A DNA stretch of 64,000 bases from Mycolicibacterium celeriflavum (GTDB taxonomy: Bacteria > Actinomycetota > Actinomycetes > Mycobacteriales > Mycobacteriaceae): positions 3,720,001-3,784,000 of the forward strand of contig NZ_AP022591.1 of assembly GCF_010731795.1 (NCBI RefSeq), written 5' to 3'. A model generated the notes under the pieces. That model was not told the origin of the DNA. It did no database searches and worked only from the letters and a program-made list of their open reading frames with translations. The first letter of the stretch is position 1. The number at the start of each line of letters is the position of its first letter. Below are positions 48,553 through 57,237 of the stretch, in pieces. The position numbers and the translations under genes are program-made.

Positions 48553-50997
48553 TCACGGTGGGGGCGGCGCCGGTGGTGGCGGTCCGAGCACCGGCACGGT
48601 GATCGGCGGCAGGCCGGGAATCTCCACCACCGTCTGGCCCACCGGCGCCGGAAGCCCCGGCATCCCGGCGGGTGGAGGCGGCGGTGCGGGCGGGATGCCG
48701 TTGGAGACCTGGATCGTGATGATGGAGCCGGGCACCGTCTGTCCGTTCGGCGACGTGCCGACGACCGATCCTCGGGGCGCCGAACTGTTCACCGACGAGG
48801 CCTGATCGGACACCTGGAAGCCAGCGTCGCGCAGCCGTTGCCGGGCGGTGCCCTCCGTCATGCCCGAGACGCTGGGGACCCGCGAGCCGGGACCACCCTC
48901 GACATAGCGCGGATCCGTCGGGGGCAGCCGGACCTCACCGAAGTTGTTGGCGATCGGCTTCATCGCGCTGAACCACGTCCGGGCGGGTTCGTTGCCGCCG
49001 TACAGGTTGCCGTATCCGCATTTGCGCAGCGGGAACGAACACAGTTCACCGGGCGAGGTGGAGTCGTCGTAGATGTAGTTGCCGGCGGCGAGCGTGTTGG
49101 TGAAGCCGAGGAACGCCGACGAGCGGTGCGCCTCGGTGGTGCCGGTCTTGCCGGACATCGGCAGGTTCCAACCGACCGAACCGGCCGCCGCCGCGGCGGT
49201 GCCCGCGCCCTCGTGGTCCTTGCTCAACGCGTTGGCCAACGTATTGGCCAGGCCGTCGGGGACCACCTGCTCACAGGTCTCGGTGGTGACCGCGACTTCC
49301 TCACCGTGGCGGTCGATGACCTGCGCGATCGGGTTGGGTGGGCACCACATGCCGCCGGAGGCCAGTGTCGCCGCGACGTTCGAGAACTCGAGTGCGTTGA
49401 TTTCGATCGGCCCCAAGACGAATGAACCGAGGTTCTGCCGCTTGATGAAGTCGGCGAGGCTCTCGTTGCTGCCGGGGTCGTAGTCACGCGCGGTGCCGGG
49501 CAGCGCATAGGACCGCAGCCCCAGCCGGACCGCCATGTCGACGCTGCGCTGCACACCCACCTGTGAGATCAGCTTGGCGAAGGCGGTGTTCGGCGAGGTG
49601 GCCAGCGCCTCGGTGATGTTCATCGTGCCGCGGTAGTTGCCGGCGTTCTTCACGCACCAGGTGGCGGGCGGGCAGCCCGGGGTGTCGCTGCTGCCGAGGC
49701 CCTTGGCCTGGAACTGGCCGGGCACGTCGAGTTGGGCGTTGATGCCCATGCCCATCTCCATGGCCGCGGCCACCGTGAAGATCTTGAACGTCGACCCGGC
49801 GCCGTCGCCGACCAGGGAGAACGGCTGAGGCTGCATGGTCTCGCCGGCATCGAGGTTGAGCCCGTAAGTGCGGCTACTGGCCATGGCCAGGACCGGGTGC
49901 GACTCCTTGCCGGGTTTGATCACGCTCATCACGCTCGCCACACCGTCGAGGTCGGGGCTGGCGAACTGGTTGACCGCGGCCTTCACCGGGCCCTGCACGT
50001 CTGGGTCGAGCGTCGTCTTGATCAGGTAACCGCCCCTGGCGACCTGCTCCTTGCTGATGCCGGCGCGGGCCAGGTACTCGAGCGCGTAGTCGCAGAAGAA
50101 CGCGCGGTCGCCCGCGGCGATGCAGCCGCGTGGCAGTTCCTTGGGTTGCGGCAGCACGCCGAGCGGCTGTTCCTTGGCCGCCCGAAGTGCCTCGGCCTCT
50201 TCGGGAATGTTTTCGATCATGGTGTCCAGCACCAGATTTCGACGCGCCAGCGCACCCTCGGGATTGGTGTAGGGGTTCAGCGTGCTGGTGGACTGCACCA
50301 TGCCGGCCAGCAGCGCCGCCTGCTGCCAGTTCAGCTCGGAGGCGTTGATGCCGAAGTAGGTCTGCGCGGCGTCCTGCACCCCGAAGGCGCCGTTGCCGAA
50401 CGACACCAGGTTCAGGTAGCGGGTCAGTATCTCCGACTTGGTGAACGTCTTGTCCAGCGTCAGCGCCATCCGGATCTCACGCAGCTTGCGCGCCGCCGTG
50501 GTCTCGACGGCCGCGCGCCTCTCCGCCTCGGTCTGGGCGATCACCAGCAGTTGGTAATTCTTGACGTACTGCTGCTCGATGGTGGAGCCACCGCGGGTGT
50601 CCAGGTTGCCCGACAGATATCCCGACAGACCGGTCAGCGTGCCTTGCCAGTCGACGCCGTTGTGCTCGGCGAACCGCTTGTCTTCGATCGAAACGATCGC
50701 CAATTTCATCGTGTTGGCGATTTGCTCGCTGGGCACTTCGAACCGCCGCTGCGAGTACAGCCAGGCGATGGGGTTGCCCTTGGCATCGACCATCGTCGAG
50801 ACCTGTGGGACCTCGCCCTCCACCAACTGCGCCGAACCGTTGGCGACGACGTCGGAGGCTCGGTTGGAGACCAGGCCGAACCCGCCGACGAGCGGAAACA
50901 TCAAGGCCGCGGTGATGACGCTGGCCAATAGAACGCACCAGGCGAGCTTGACGACCGTGACCGCAGTGGGCGGTCGACTCGGCTGGCTCTCCGGCAT
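48553..50997 (-). CDS. ponA2: Bifunctional penicillin-binding protein PonA2
   Basis: A class A PBP of 814 residues that polymerises and cross-links peptidoglycan. One N-terminal membrane helix (about 15-40). The glycosyltransferase domain has Glu105 in Ile-Glu-Asp-Lys-Arg-Phe and Gly-Gly-Ser-Thr-Ile-Glu-Gln-Gln. The transpeptidase domain has Ser-Thr-Phe-Lys near 400, Ser-Pro-Asn and Ser-Gly-Lys-Thr-Gly-Thr near 605. A C-terminal PASTA domain (about 695-765) and a Pro-rich tail follow. Same position as Rv3682, divergent from whiB4. In M. tuberculosis PonA2 is tied to stress survival. Length is normal. Confidence 0.96.
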   Translation of the reverse strand: MPESQPSRPPTAVTVVKLAWCVLLASVITAALMFPLVGGFGLVSNRASDVVANGSAQLVEGEVPQVSTMVDAKGNPIAWLYSQRRFEVPSEQIANTMKLAIVSIEDKRFAEHNGVDWQGTLTGLSGYLSGNLDTRGGSTIEQQYVKNYQLLVIAQTEAERRAAVETTAARKLREIRMALTLDKTFTKSEILTRYLNLVSFGNGAFGVQDAAQTYFGINASELNWQQAALLAGMVQSTSTLNPYTNPEGALARRNLVLDTMIENIPEEAEALRAAKEQPLGVLPQPKELPRGCIAAGDRAFFCDYALEYLARAGISKEQVARGGYLIKTTLDPDVQGPVKAAVNQFASPDLDGVASVMSVIKPGKESHPVLAMASSRTYGLNLDAGETMQPQPFSLVGDGAGSTFKIFTVAAAMEMGMGINAQLDVPGQFQAKGLGSSDTPGCPPATWCVKNAGNYRGTMNITEALATSPNTAFAKLISQVGVQRSVDMAVRLGLRSYALPGTARDYDPGSNESLADFIKRQNLGSFVLGPIEINALEFSNVAATLASGGMWCPPNPIAQVIDRHGEEVAVTTETCEQVVPDGLANTLANALSKDHEGAGTAAAAAGSVGWNLPMSGKTGTTEAHRSSAFLGFTNTLAAGNYIYDDSTSPGELCSFPLRKCGYGNLYGGNEPARTWFSAMKPIANNFGEVRLPPTDPRYVEGGPGSRVPSVSGMTEGTARQRLRDAGFQVSDQASSVNSSAPRGSVVGTSPNGQTVPGSIITIQVSNGIPPAPPPPPAGMPGLPAPVGQTVVEIPGLPPITVPVLGPPPPAPPPP

Positions 50998-51292
50998 GAC
51001 TAACAGCGTAACGACGTCGCAAAATGGCAGCTTCCGACGGTCGATTGCCAGCTCCGGAGGCCGCGCCGACCGGCGCGGACGTCAAATTTGCTCCCTGACG
51101 GCACGGTCGTCCCAAAAAAGTGGCCCGTAGATATTGCGCAGAACGGCTGTGACCATCTAATTTGGTCGAACAGTGCGATGCAGGTCACACTGACCCCACG
51201 CAATGTGGCGTAGATCGCAGCAAGGCGTTCTACACCTGGGACTGCGCCGTACCGGTGTTGGCCGGGGGGCGGTTGGAACGGAGGGAACGCTG

Positions 51293-51649
51293 GTGTCAGC
51301 TACTAGGCCCGCGGTACGCAGGACCGCGATGACGTCCTCGGCTCACAGTGTTGTCCACGGCGCTGAAGCCGAAGCCCGCATTGCCTGGGTATCGCAGGCC
51401 CGATGCCGCCAGACCGATCCCGACGAGCTGTTCGTCCGCGGGGCCGCGCAGCGCAAAGCCGCCGTGATCTGCAGACATTGCCCGGTGATACTCGAGTGCG
51501 GCGCCGACGCCCTGGACAACCGCGTCGAGTTCGGGGTGTGGGGCGGGATGACCGAGCGCCAGCGGCGCGCACTGCTCAAGCAGCACCCCGAGGTGGTGTC
51601 CTGGGCCGAGTTCTTTGCCGCCCAGCGCAAGCACCGCAGCGCGGTCTGA
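51293..51649 (+). CDS. whiB4: WhiB4 iron-sulfur redox regulator
   Basis: A 118-residue WhiB protein. The four cluster Cys are in Ala-Arg-Cys-Arg-Gln, Ile-Cys-Arg-His-Cys and Leu-Glu-Cys-Gly, followed by the Gly-Val-Trp-Gly-Gly turn and a basic DNA-binding tail. The GTG at 51293 has GGAGGG 7 bases upstream, and the N-terminal Ser-Ala-Thr-Arg-Pro-Ala-x-Arg-Arg-Thr matches M. tuberculosis WhiB4. WhiB4 loses its 4Fe-4S cluster under oxidation and then binds DNA, adjusting antioxidant genes. Convergent with the Rv3680-like gene, one base between stops. Confidence 0.95.
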   Translation: MSATRPAVRRTAMTSSAHSVVHGAEAEARIAWVSQARCRQTDPDELFVRGAAQRKAAVICRHCPVILECGADALDNRVEFGVWGGMTERQRRALLKQHPEVVSWAEFFAAQRKHRSAV

Positions 51650-51650
51650 G

Positions 51651-52787
51651 CTACGCGGCGGAAGCAGCCTCGCCGGTGATCTGATCGGCGATGGCCCGCA
51701 GCGCCTCCAGGTCCGACACATCGAACGGCAATGACGGCACACCGACGATCGCCACATGCGGATTGGCGCCGGTGAACCGAGACAGCAACCGAATCTCACG
51801 TTTGGCGGTGGACGCCCTGTCGGCGTGAATCTTGAGCACCGCAGCGGTCAACGAGTCGGGATCGGTCTTCTCGATGGTCTCGGCGGCCTCTTCGGCCTTC
51901 TCGGCGTGCAGGTCCGACAGCATCGGATGGGTGCGATTGAGAATCAAACCGGACAGCGGCATGTGCTCTTCGGAAAGTCGGTCGACGAAGAACGACGCTT
52001 CGCGAAGCGCATCCGGTTCGGCCGCCGACACCACCACGAACTGCGTGCCGCGGCGTTTGAGGAGATCGTAGGTGCGGTCGGCCTTTTCGCGGAAGCCACC
52101 GAACGTCGAGTCGAGTGATTGCACGAAAGCCGCTGCGTCGGAGAGCATTTGGGAGCCGAGAACAGTCGATAGGGCCTTCATCGCCAGCCCCATCGCGCCC
52201 GTCACCAACCGGCCGATTCCTCGACCGGGACCCAGCAGGAGTTTCCAGAGTCGGCTGTCCATGAAGCCGCCCAACCGCTTTGGCGCGTCCAGGAAGTCCA
52301 ATGCGTTGCGCGACGGTGGGGTGTCGACGACGACGAGGTCCCACCGGTCCTCGCCGAGAAGCTGACCGAGCTTCTCCATCGCCATATATTCCTGAGTGCC
52401 CGCCAACGAGGTGGCGACCGTCTGATAGAACTGGTTGTCCAGAATCTCTTGCGCCCGTTGCGGTCCCGAATACTGGATGACCATCTCGTCGAACGTGCGG
52501 CGCATGTCGAGCATCATCGCGTGCAGCTCACCCGGCACCTCCGGCGCGAGCGGAACACGCTGTGGGGTGTTGCCCAGCGTCTTGATGCCCAACGCCTGGG
52601 CGAGTCGCTTCGCCGGGTCGATGGTCAGCACGACGACTTTTCTGCCGTACTCCGCCGCGCGCAACGCCATCGCCGCCGCGGTGGTGGTCTTGCCGACACC
52701 GCCTGCGCCGCAACAGACCACGACGCGGTTCGACGTGTCCCGCAGAATCGAGCCCATGTCCAGGGCCGGTGGAGTCGCACTCATCAT
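51651..52787 (-). CDS. ArsA/GET3-like ATPase, Rv3680 orthologue
   Basis: A 378-residue P-loop ATPase of the ArsA/GET3 class. The deviant Walker A is Cys-Gly-Ala-Gly-Gly-Val-Gly-Lys-Thr-Thr, with Leu-Thr-Ile-Asp-Pro-Ala (switch I) and Val-Val-Asp-Thr-Pro-Pro (Walker B). Two ATG codons in tandem start the gene; the second (52784) has the better spacing to AAGGGG. It overlaps the stop of the partner gene. Rv3679-Rv3680 form a complex in M. tuberculosis, linked to anion transport and tolerance of glycerol-derived stress. Confidence 0.93.
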   Translation of the reverse strand: MMSATPPALDMGSILRDTSNRVVVCCGAGGVGKTTTAAAMALRAAEYGRKVVVLTIDPAKRLAQALGIKTLGNTPQRVPLAPEVPGELHAMMLDMRRTFDEMVIQYSGPQRAQEILDNQFYQTVATSLAGTQEYMAMEKLGQLLGEDRWDLVVVDTPPSRNALDFLDAPKRLGGFMDSRLWKLLLGPGRGIGRLVTGAMGLAMKALSTVLGSQMLSDAAAFVQSLDSTFGGFREKADRTYDLLKRRGTQFVVVSAAEPDALREASFFVDRLSEEHMPLSGLILNRTHPMLSDLHAEKAEEAAETIEKTDPDSLTAAVLKIHADRASTAKREIRLLSRFTGANPHVAIVGVPSLPFDVSDLEALRAIADQITGEAASAA

Positions 52788-53803
52788 CGCACCCCTTGGC
52801 GTTCGAGTTCTTCGGCGAGTTCGTAGAGGCTGCCGAGGTCCACGCCATCGGTGATCTGAGGCAGCTGTAGTCGCGCTACATCCAAAGCGTCGAGTTGCTC
52901 GGCGCTTTCGGCACGGGCCATGATCCGGGTCGCGTGCTGGATCGTCTCGGTCAGCAGCCCAGCGAAGTCGGTGTCGGACAACGTGATTCCGGCTTCGGCC
53001 AGCCCGGCGCGAACGGCGTCGGCGTCGATGACACCTTCGGCGGCCTTGGCCAGCGCGTCGGCGGGCAGATAGGCGGGGATGTTGCGGTTGACGATGACGC
53101 TGCCGATCGGCAGGCCGAGGTCCTTCAACTCGTCGATGGCCTCCAGCGTCTCCTGGATGGGCAGCGCCTCCAGCAGCGTGACGAGGTGGATGGCGGTCAT
53201 CTCCGAGTGCAGCACCTTGACCACGCTCTCGGCCTGCCCGTGCACCGGCCCGCCCTTGGCGAGATCGGACACCGCCTTGGTGACGTCGAGGAACCGTGCG
53301 ATGCGACCGGTCGGCGGTGAGTCGACGACGACGGCGTCGTAGACCGGCTGCTTGCCCTTCTCGGCGCGGGTCACGATCTCGCGGATCTTGCCGGTCAGCA
53401 GCACGTCGCGCAGGCCCGGCGCGATCGTGGTCGCAAATTCGACGGCCCCGATCCTGCGCATGGCCCGGCCGGCCAGGCCGAGGTTGTAGAACATGTCGAG
53501 ATACTCGAGGAATGCCGCCTCGGTGTCGATCGCCAATGCATTGACCTGGCCACCGCCCTCGGCGGTCGCGATCTTGACCTCTTGATACGGCAGCGGCGGC
53601 ACGTCGAACAGCTGCGCAATACCTTGGCGCCCTTCGACTTCCACCAGCAGGACCTTGCGGCCGCCAGCGGCCAGAGCCAACGCCAGCGAGGCGGCGATCG
53701 TCGATTTGCCGGTACCGCCCTTGCCGGTGACGAAGTGCAGGCGGGCCTTGCTCAGCCGCGACGGCCAGCCGACGGTTCTACCGCCATTGGTAGTGGAAGC
53801 CAC
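52784..53803 (-). CDS. ArsA/GET3-like ATPase, Rv3679 orthologue
   Basis: A 339-residue partner ATPase. The deviant Walker A is Thr-Gly-Lys-Gly-Gly-Thr-Gly-Lys-Ser-Thr (with the signature first Lys), followed by Val-Glu-Val-Glu-Gly-Arg and Val-Val-Asp-Ser-Pro-Pro-Thr-Gly-Arg. The start is a GTG at 53803 without a clear ribosome site, possibly a near-leaderless transcript, as common in mycobacteria. Its stop overlaps the Rv3680-like start, so the pair is translated together. Confidence 0.93.
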   Translation of the reverse strand: MASTTNGGRTVGWPSRLSKARLHFVTGKGGTGKSTIAASLALALAAGGRKVLLVEVEGRQGIAQLFDVPPLPYQEVKIATAEGGGQVNALAIDTEAAFLEYLDMFYNLGLAGRAMRRIGAVEFATTIAPGLRDVLLTGKIREIVTRAEKGKQPVYDAVVVDSPPTGRIARFLDVTKAVSDLAKGGPVHGQAESVVKVLHSEMTAIHLVTLLEALPIQETLEAIDELKDLGLPIGSVIVNRNIPAYLPADALAKAAEGVIDADAVRAGLAEAGITLSDTDFAGLLTETIQHATRIMARAESAEQLDALDVARLQLPQITDGVDLGSLYELAEELERQGVR

Positions 53804-53851
53804 CCGTGCATGCTAGCCAACGCCGGGTCACTGCCCGATAAGCTCGGCCAC

Positions 53852-54013
53852 ATGACCGAATCGACCCGCTGGGAGTACGCCACCGTCCCGCTGCTGACCC
53901 ACGCCACCAAGCAGATTCTCGACCAGTGGGGAGAGGACGGCTGGGAGCTGGTTTCGGTGCTGCCGGGCCCCACGGGCGAACAGCACGTCGCGTACCTCAA
54001 ACGCCCGAAATGA
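53852..54013 (+). CDS. Small DUF4177-type protein (Rv3678A orthologue)
   Basis: A 53-residue protein with the Trp-Glu-Tyr-Ala-Thr-Val-Pro-Leu-Leu opening and the Gly-Trp-Glu-Leu-Val-Ser-Val motif of DUF4177-like proteins; predicted beta-alpha-beta. Function unknown. The ATG at 53852 lies 48 bases from the divergent ATPase gene, and the stop overlaps the RidA-like start (ATGA). It is the first gene of a three-gene run that converges on crp. Confidence 0.85.
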   Translation: MTESTRWEYATVPLLTHATKQILDQWGEDGWELVSVLPGPTGEQHVAYLKRPK

Positions 54014-54465
54014 GCGTCTCGGCGCGGCTCGCGGAGCTGGGCATCGAGCTGCCCGCGGTGGCGGCGCCGCTGGCGGCCTATGTGCCCGCGGTACGCACCG
54101 GCAACCTGGTTTACACCGCCGGTCAGCTGCCGATCCGGGACGGTGAGCTGTTGCAGACCGGCAAGGTCGGCGGCGGAGTCAGCCCCGAGCAGGCCCGCGA
54201 CCTGGCCCGGGTCTGTGCGCTGAACGCGCTGGCCGCGGTGCACTCGCTGGTCGGCATCGACTCGGTCACCCGCGTCGTGAAGGTGGTCGGGTTCGTCGCC
54301 TCCGCGCCCGGGTTCAATGGTCAGCCGGGCATCGTCAACGGCGCGTCCGAATTGCTCGGTGAGGTGTTCGGGGAGGCCGGCGCGCACGCCCGCTCCGCGG
54401 TCGGCGTGTCGGAGCTGCCGAAGGATGCGCCGGTCGAGGTCGAGCTGATCGTGGAGATCAGTTGA
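54010..54465 (+). CDS. RidA/YjgF-family protein (Rv3678c orthologue)
   Basis: A 151-residue protein of the YjgF/Rid superfamily: Gly-Asn-Leu-Val-Tyr-Thr-Ala-Gly-Gln-Leu-Pro, and a C-terminal Ala-Arg-Ser-Ala-Val-Gly-Val-Ser-Glu-Leu-Pro. True RidA imine deaminases have Arg in a Cys-x-Arg/Ala-Arg-Thr pocket; here Ala-Arg-Ser is present. It likely detoxifies enamine/imine intermediates, though the larger subgroup is less defined. Overlaps both neighbours by four bases. Confidence 0.88.
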   Translation: MSVSARLAELGIELPAVAAPLAAYVPAVRTGNLVYTAGQLPIRDGELLQTGKVGGGVSPEQARDLARVCALNALAAVHSLVGIDSVTRVVKVVGFVASAPGFNGQPGIVNGASELLGEVFGEAGAHARSAVGVSELPKDAPVEVELIVEIS

Positions 54466-55238
54466 CGCTGGAGCATCCGGCGTACGGGCTGCTGCGCCCG
54501 GTGACCGGCACCGCGTCGGTGCTGCTGTGCGACAACCCCGGCTTGATGACGTTGGAGGGCACCAACACCTGGGTACTGCGCGGACCCGGCAGCGACGAGA
54601 TGGTCGTCGTCGATCCCGGGCCCGAGGACGACGAGCACATCGCGCGCATCGCGGAGCTGGGCCGTATCCCGCTGGTGCTGATCAGCCACCGGCACGAGGA
54701 CCACACCGGTGCCATCGACAAGATCGTCGACCGTACGGGGGCGGTGGTGCGGGCCGTCGGCAGCGGGTTTCTGCGCGGCCTCGGTGGGCCGCTGACAGAC
54801 CGCGAGGTCATCGACGCTGCGGGCCTGCGCATCACGGTGATGGCGACGCCGGGGCATACGGCTGATTCGGTGTCGTTCGTGCTCGACGACGCGGTGTTGA
54901 CGGCCGACACCGTGCTCGGGCGCGGCACCACGGTCATCGACTCCGAAGACGGCAGCCTGAGCCACTACCTGGATTCACTGCAGCGGTTGCGCGGGCTGGG
55001 CCACCGCACGGTGCTGCCGGGCCACGGCCCCGAACTCGACGATCTCGAAGCCGTCAGCGCCGGGTACCTCACCCATCGCCAGGAGCGGCTCGAGCAGGTG
55101 CGGGCGGCCTTGCGAACATTGGGTGAGGACGCCACCGTCCGCCAGGTCGTCGAGCATGTCTACACCGACGTCGACGAGAAGCTCTGGGATGTAGCGGAAT
55201 GGAGCGTCCAGGCGCAGCTCGACTACCTACGCGGGTGA
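54462..55238 (+). CDS. Metallo-beta-lactamase-fold hydrolase (Rv3677c orthologue)
   Basis: A 258-residue MBL-fold protein like human LACTB2. Metal-binding motif Ser-His-Arg-His-Glu-Asp-His-Thr-Gly near residue 77, a His in Thr-Pro-Gly-His-Thr-Ala, an Asp in Thr-Ala-Asp-Thr-Val-Leu-Gly and a final His in Pro-Gly-His-Gly-Pro. The family includes single-strand RNA endonucleases, so an RNA or thioester role is possible. It starts with TTG overlapping the RidA-like stop. Ends 14 bases from the convergent crp gene. Confidence 0.9.
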   Translation: MTLEHPAYGLLRPVTGTASVLLCDNPGLMTLEGTNTWVLRGPGSDEMVVVDPGPEDDEHIARIAELGRIPLVLISHRHEDHTGAIDKIVDRTGAVVRAVGSGFLRGLGGPLTDREVIDAAGLRITVMATPGHTADSVSFVLDDAVLTADTVLGRGTTVIDSEDGSLSHYLDSLQRLRGLGHRTVLPGHGPELDDLEAVSAGYLTHRQERLEQVRAALRTLGEDATVRQVVEHVYTDVDEKLWDVAEWSVQAQLDYLRG

Positions 55239-55252
55239 CTACACCCGAATCG

Positions 55253-55927
55253 TTAGCGTGCGCGGCGGGCCAGGCGCTCCGAGTCGGAGATCAGAACGCT
55301 CTTGCCCTCCAAGCGAATCCAGCCGCGATGGGCGAAGTCGGCGAGCGCCTTGTTGACGGTTTCCCGCGATGCGCCGACCAGCTGGGCGATCTCTTCCTGG
55401 GTGAGGTCGTGTGTCACTCGCAGTGCGCCACCCTCCTGGGTGCCGAACCGCTGAGCCAACTGCAGCAGCTGCTTGGCGACGCGACCGGGAACGTCGGTGA
55501 AGATCAGGTCGGCCAGGTTGTTGTTGGTGCGGCGCAGACGACGGGCGAGCACCCGCAGCAGTTGCTCGGCGATCTCCGGCCGGTCGGCGATCCACGCCCG
55601 CAGCGCGTCACGGTCCATCGACACTGCGCGCACCTCGGTGATGGTCGTCGCGCTCGACGTCCGCGGGCCGGGGTCGAAGATCGACAGCTCGCCGAACATG
55701 TCCGACGGACCCATGATGGTCAGCAGATTCTCTCGGCCGTCCGGCGACCGGCGGCCGATCTTGACCTTGCCCGAAATGATGATGTAGAGCCGGTCGCCGG
55801 GTTCACCCTCGGCGAACACGGTGTGTCCACGAGGGAAGTCGACTGGCTGCAGTTGTTTGGTCAGCGCGGCGACGGCGCTTGGTTCGACCCCCTGGAAGAT
55901 TCCGGCCCGCGCCAGGATCTCGTCCAC
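55253..55927 (-). CDS. crp: cAMP receptor protein (Crp)
   Basis: A 224-residue CRP/FNR regulator. The cyclic-nucleotide domain has Gly-Glu-Pro-Gly-Asp and Phe-Gly-Glu-Leu-Ser-Ile-Phe-Asp-Pro-Gly-Pro-Arg-Thr-Ser. The C-terminal winged helix has Thr-Gln-Glu-Glu-Ile-Ala-Gln-Leu-Val-Gly-Ala-Ser-Arg-Glu-Thr-Val-Asn-Lys. The start is a GTG at 55927 after GAGGGG. Near-identical in plan to M. tuberculosis Rv3676, a global cAMP-responsive regulator of resuscitation and central metabolism. Confidence 0.96.
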   Translation of the reverse strand: MDEILARAGIFQGVEPSAVAALTKQLQPVDFPRGHTVFAEGEPGDRLYIIISGKVKIGRRSPDGRENLLTIMGPSDMFGELSIFDPGPRTSSATTITEVRAVSMDRDALRAWIADRPEIAEQLLRVLARRLRRTNNNLADLIFTDVPGRVAKQLLQLAQRFGTQEGGALRVTHDLTQEEIAQLVGASRETVNKALADFAHRGWIRLEGKSVLISDSERLARRAR

Positions 55928-56015
55928 GTTGCCCCTCTTAAGCTGTTAGGTGAAGCCGACCTCTATCGGTTAGCGAGATAAGTCTAGAGGTACCCGGTTT
56001 CGTGACCAGCCCACG

Positions 56016-56348
56016 CTACACACGATCGGCATGTCGGGTCGGCCGAAACTCCGGATTCACCCGGGGCTCGGGGAAGCCGTGCGTCGGCAAACCCGAGTCG
56101 TGATAGATCGGTCTGGATCCACCGGCCATCGCGTGGTCAACGTGCCGGCGTTGGCGCAGACCGTCGAGCGCGCGGCTCATCCCGTCCCGCGCCAGCGTGT
56201 CGACGTCGGACGGCTCGGCCTCCGCAAGGAATTTCGCCACATCGGTGGCTGAGACGGTGTCGCGGTGCAGGCCCGCCTCGAGTCGCTGCAGCCCGAATGT
56301 CGCCACCATCAGCAACCCCGGTATCAGCGCGACCAGCAACCACGACAC
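56016..56348 (-). CDS. Small membrane protein (Rv3675-like)
   Basis: A 110-residue protein with one N-terminal membrane helix (Leu-Leu-Val-Ala-Leu-Ile-Pro-Gly-Leu-Leu-Met-Val) and a polar, Pro/Arg-rich remainder. The start is a GTG at 56348. It sits between crp and nth as Rv3675 does. No domain or function is recognised. The segment Ala-Glu-Pro-Ser-Asp-Val-Asp-Thr-Leu-Ala suggests a short helix facing the cytoplasm or periplasm. Confidence 0.75.
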   Translation of the reverse strand: MSWLLVALIPGLLMVATFGLQRLEAGLHRDTVSATDVAKFLAEAEPSDVDTLARDGMSRALDGLRQRRHVDHAMAGGSRPIYHDSGLPTHGFPEPRVNPEFRPTRHADRV

Positions 56349-56443
56349 AAGGCTGAAGTAAACACGCCGAAGGTCTCAGCGGGATCACGAAGTGTCACCG
56401 GTCCGCAGTACCGGTGTCGGTGCGTCTCAGTACGCTGGCTTTC

Positions 56444-57226
56444 GTGACCGTGGGTGAGACGTCGGCAAAGAAGTCGGGTGCGATGAAACGGGCCCGGAAC
56501 CGGGACGGCGAAACGCGCATCGGTCTGGTTCGCCGCGCGCGACGGATGAATCGCGCGCTGGCGCAGGCGTTTCCGCATGTGTACTGCGAGCTGGACTTCA
56601 CCAACCCGCTCGAGCTGACCGTCGCGACGATCCTGTCGGCACAGAGCACCGACAAGCGGGTCAACCTGACCACCCCGGCGCTGTTCAAGAAATACCGCAC
56701 CGCAGTTGACTACGCGCAGGCCGACCGCACCGAGCTGGAGGAAATCATCCGGCCCACCGGGTTCTACCGCAACAAGGCCAACTCACTCATGCGGCTCGGC
56801 CAGGAACTCGTCGAACGGTTCGACGGTCAGGTGCCCGCAACCATGGAGGAATTGGTGACGCTGCCCGGCGTCGGCCGCAAGACCGCCAACGTCATCCTCG
56901 GCAATGCGTTCGGCATCCCGGGCATCACCGTCGACACGCACTTCGGCCGGCTCGTCCGCCGGTGGCGGTGGACCACCGAGGAGGATCCGGTCAAGGTCGA
57001 GCACGCCGTCGGTGAGCTCATCGAGCGCAGCGAGTGGACCGACCTCAGCCACCGGGTGATCTTCCACGGCCGTCGCGTCTGCCACGCGCGCAAGCCGGCG
57101 TGCGGTACCTGCGTGCTGGCCAATGACTGCCCGTCCTTCGGTATCGGACCGACCGACCCCCTGATCGCCGCGTCGCTGGTCAAGGGCCCCGAAACCGAGC
57201 ACCTGCTGGCCCTGGCCGGGCTGTAA
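56444..57226 (+). CDS. nth: Endonuclease III (Nth)
   Basis: Bifunctional DNA glycosylase/AP lyase for oxidised pyrimidines. About 260 residues. The helix-hairpin-helix is Leu-Pro-Gly-Val-Gly-Arg-Lys-Thr-Ala-Asn, whose Lys is catalytic; the catalytic Asp is in Val-Asp-Thr-His. The 4Fe-4S loop is Cys-His-Ala-Arg-Lys-Pro-Ala-Cys-Gly-Thr-Cys ... Asp-Cys (Cys-x6-Cys-x2-Cys-x5-Cys). The start is uncertain: GTG 56444, GTG 56450 or ATG 56483; homology to M. tuberculosis Nth begins at about Glu-Thr-Arg (56510). Confidence 0.93.
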   Translation: MTVGETSAKKSGAMKRARNRDGETRIGLVRRARRMNRALAQAFPHVYCELDFTNPLELTVATILSAQSTDKRVNLTTPALFKKYRTAVDYAQADRTELEEIIRPTGFYRNKANSLMRLGQELVERFDGQVPATMEELVTLPGVGRKTANVILGNAFGIPGITVDTHFGRLVRRWRWTTEEDPVKVEHAVGELIERSEWTDLSHRVIFHGRRVCHARKPACGTCVLANDCPSFGIGPTDPLIAASLVKGPETEHLLALAGL

Positions 57227-57237
57227 CCCGGCCGACC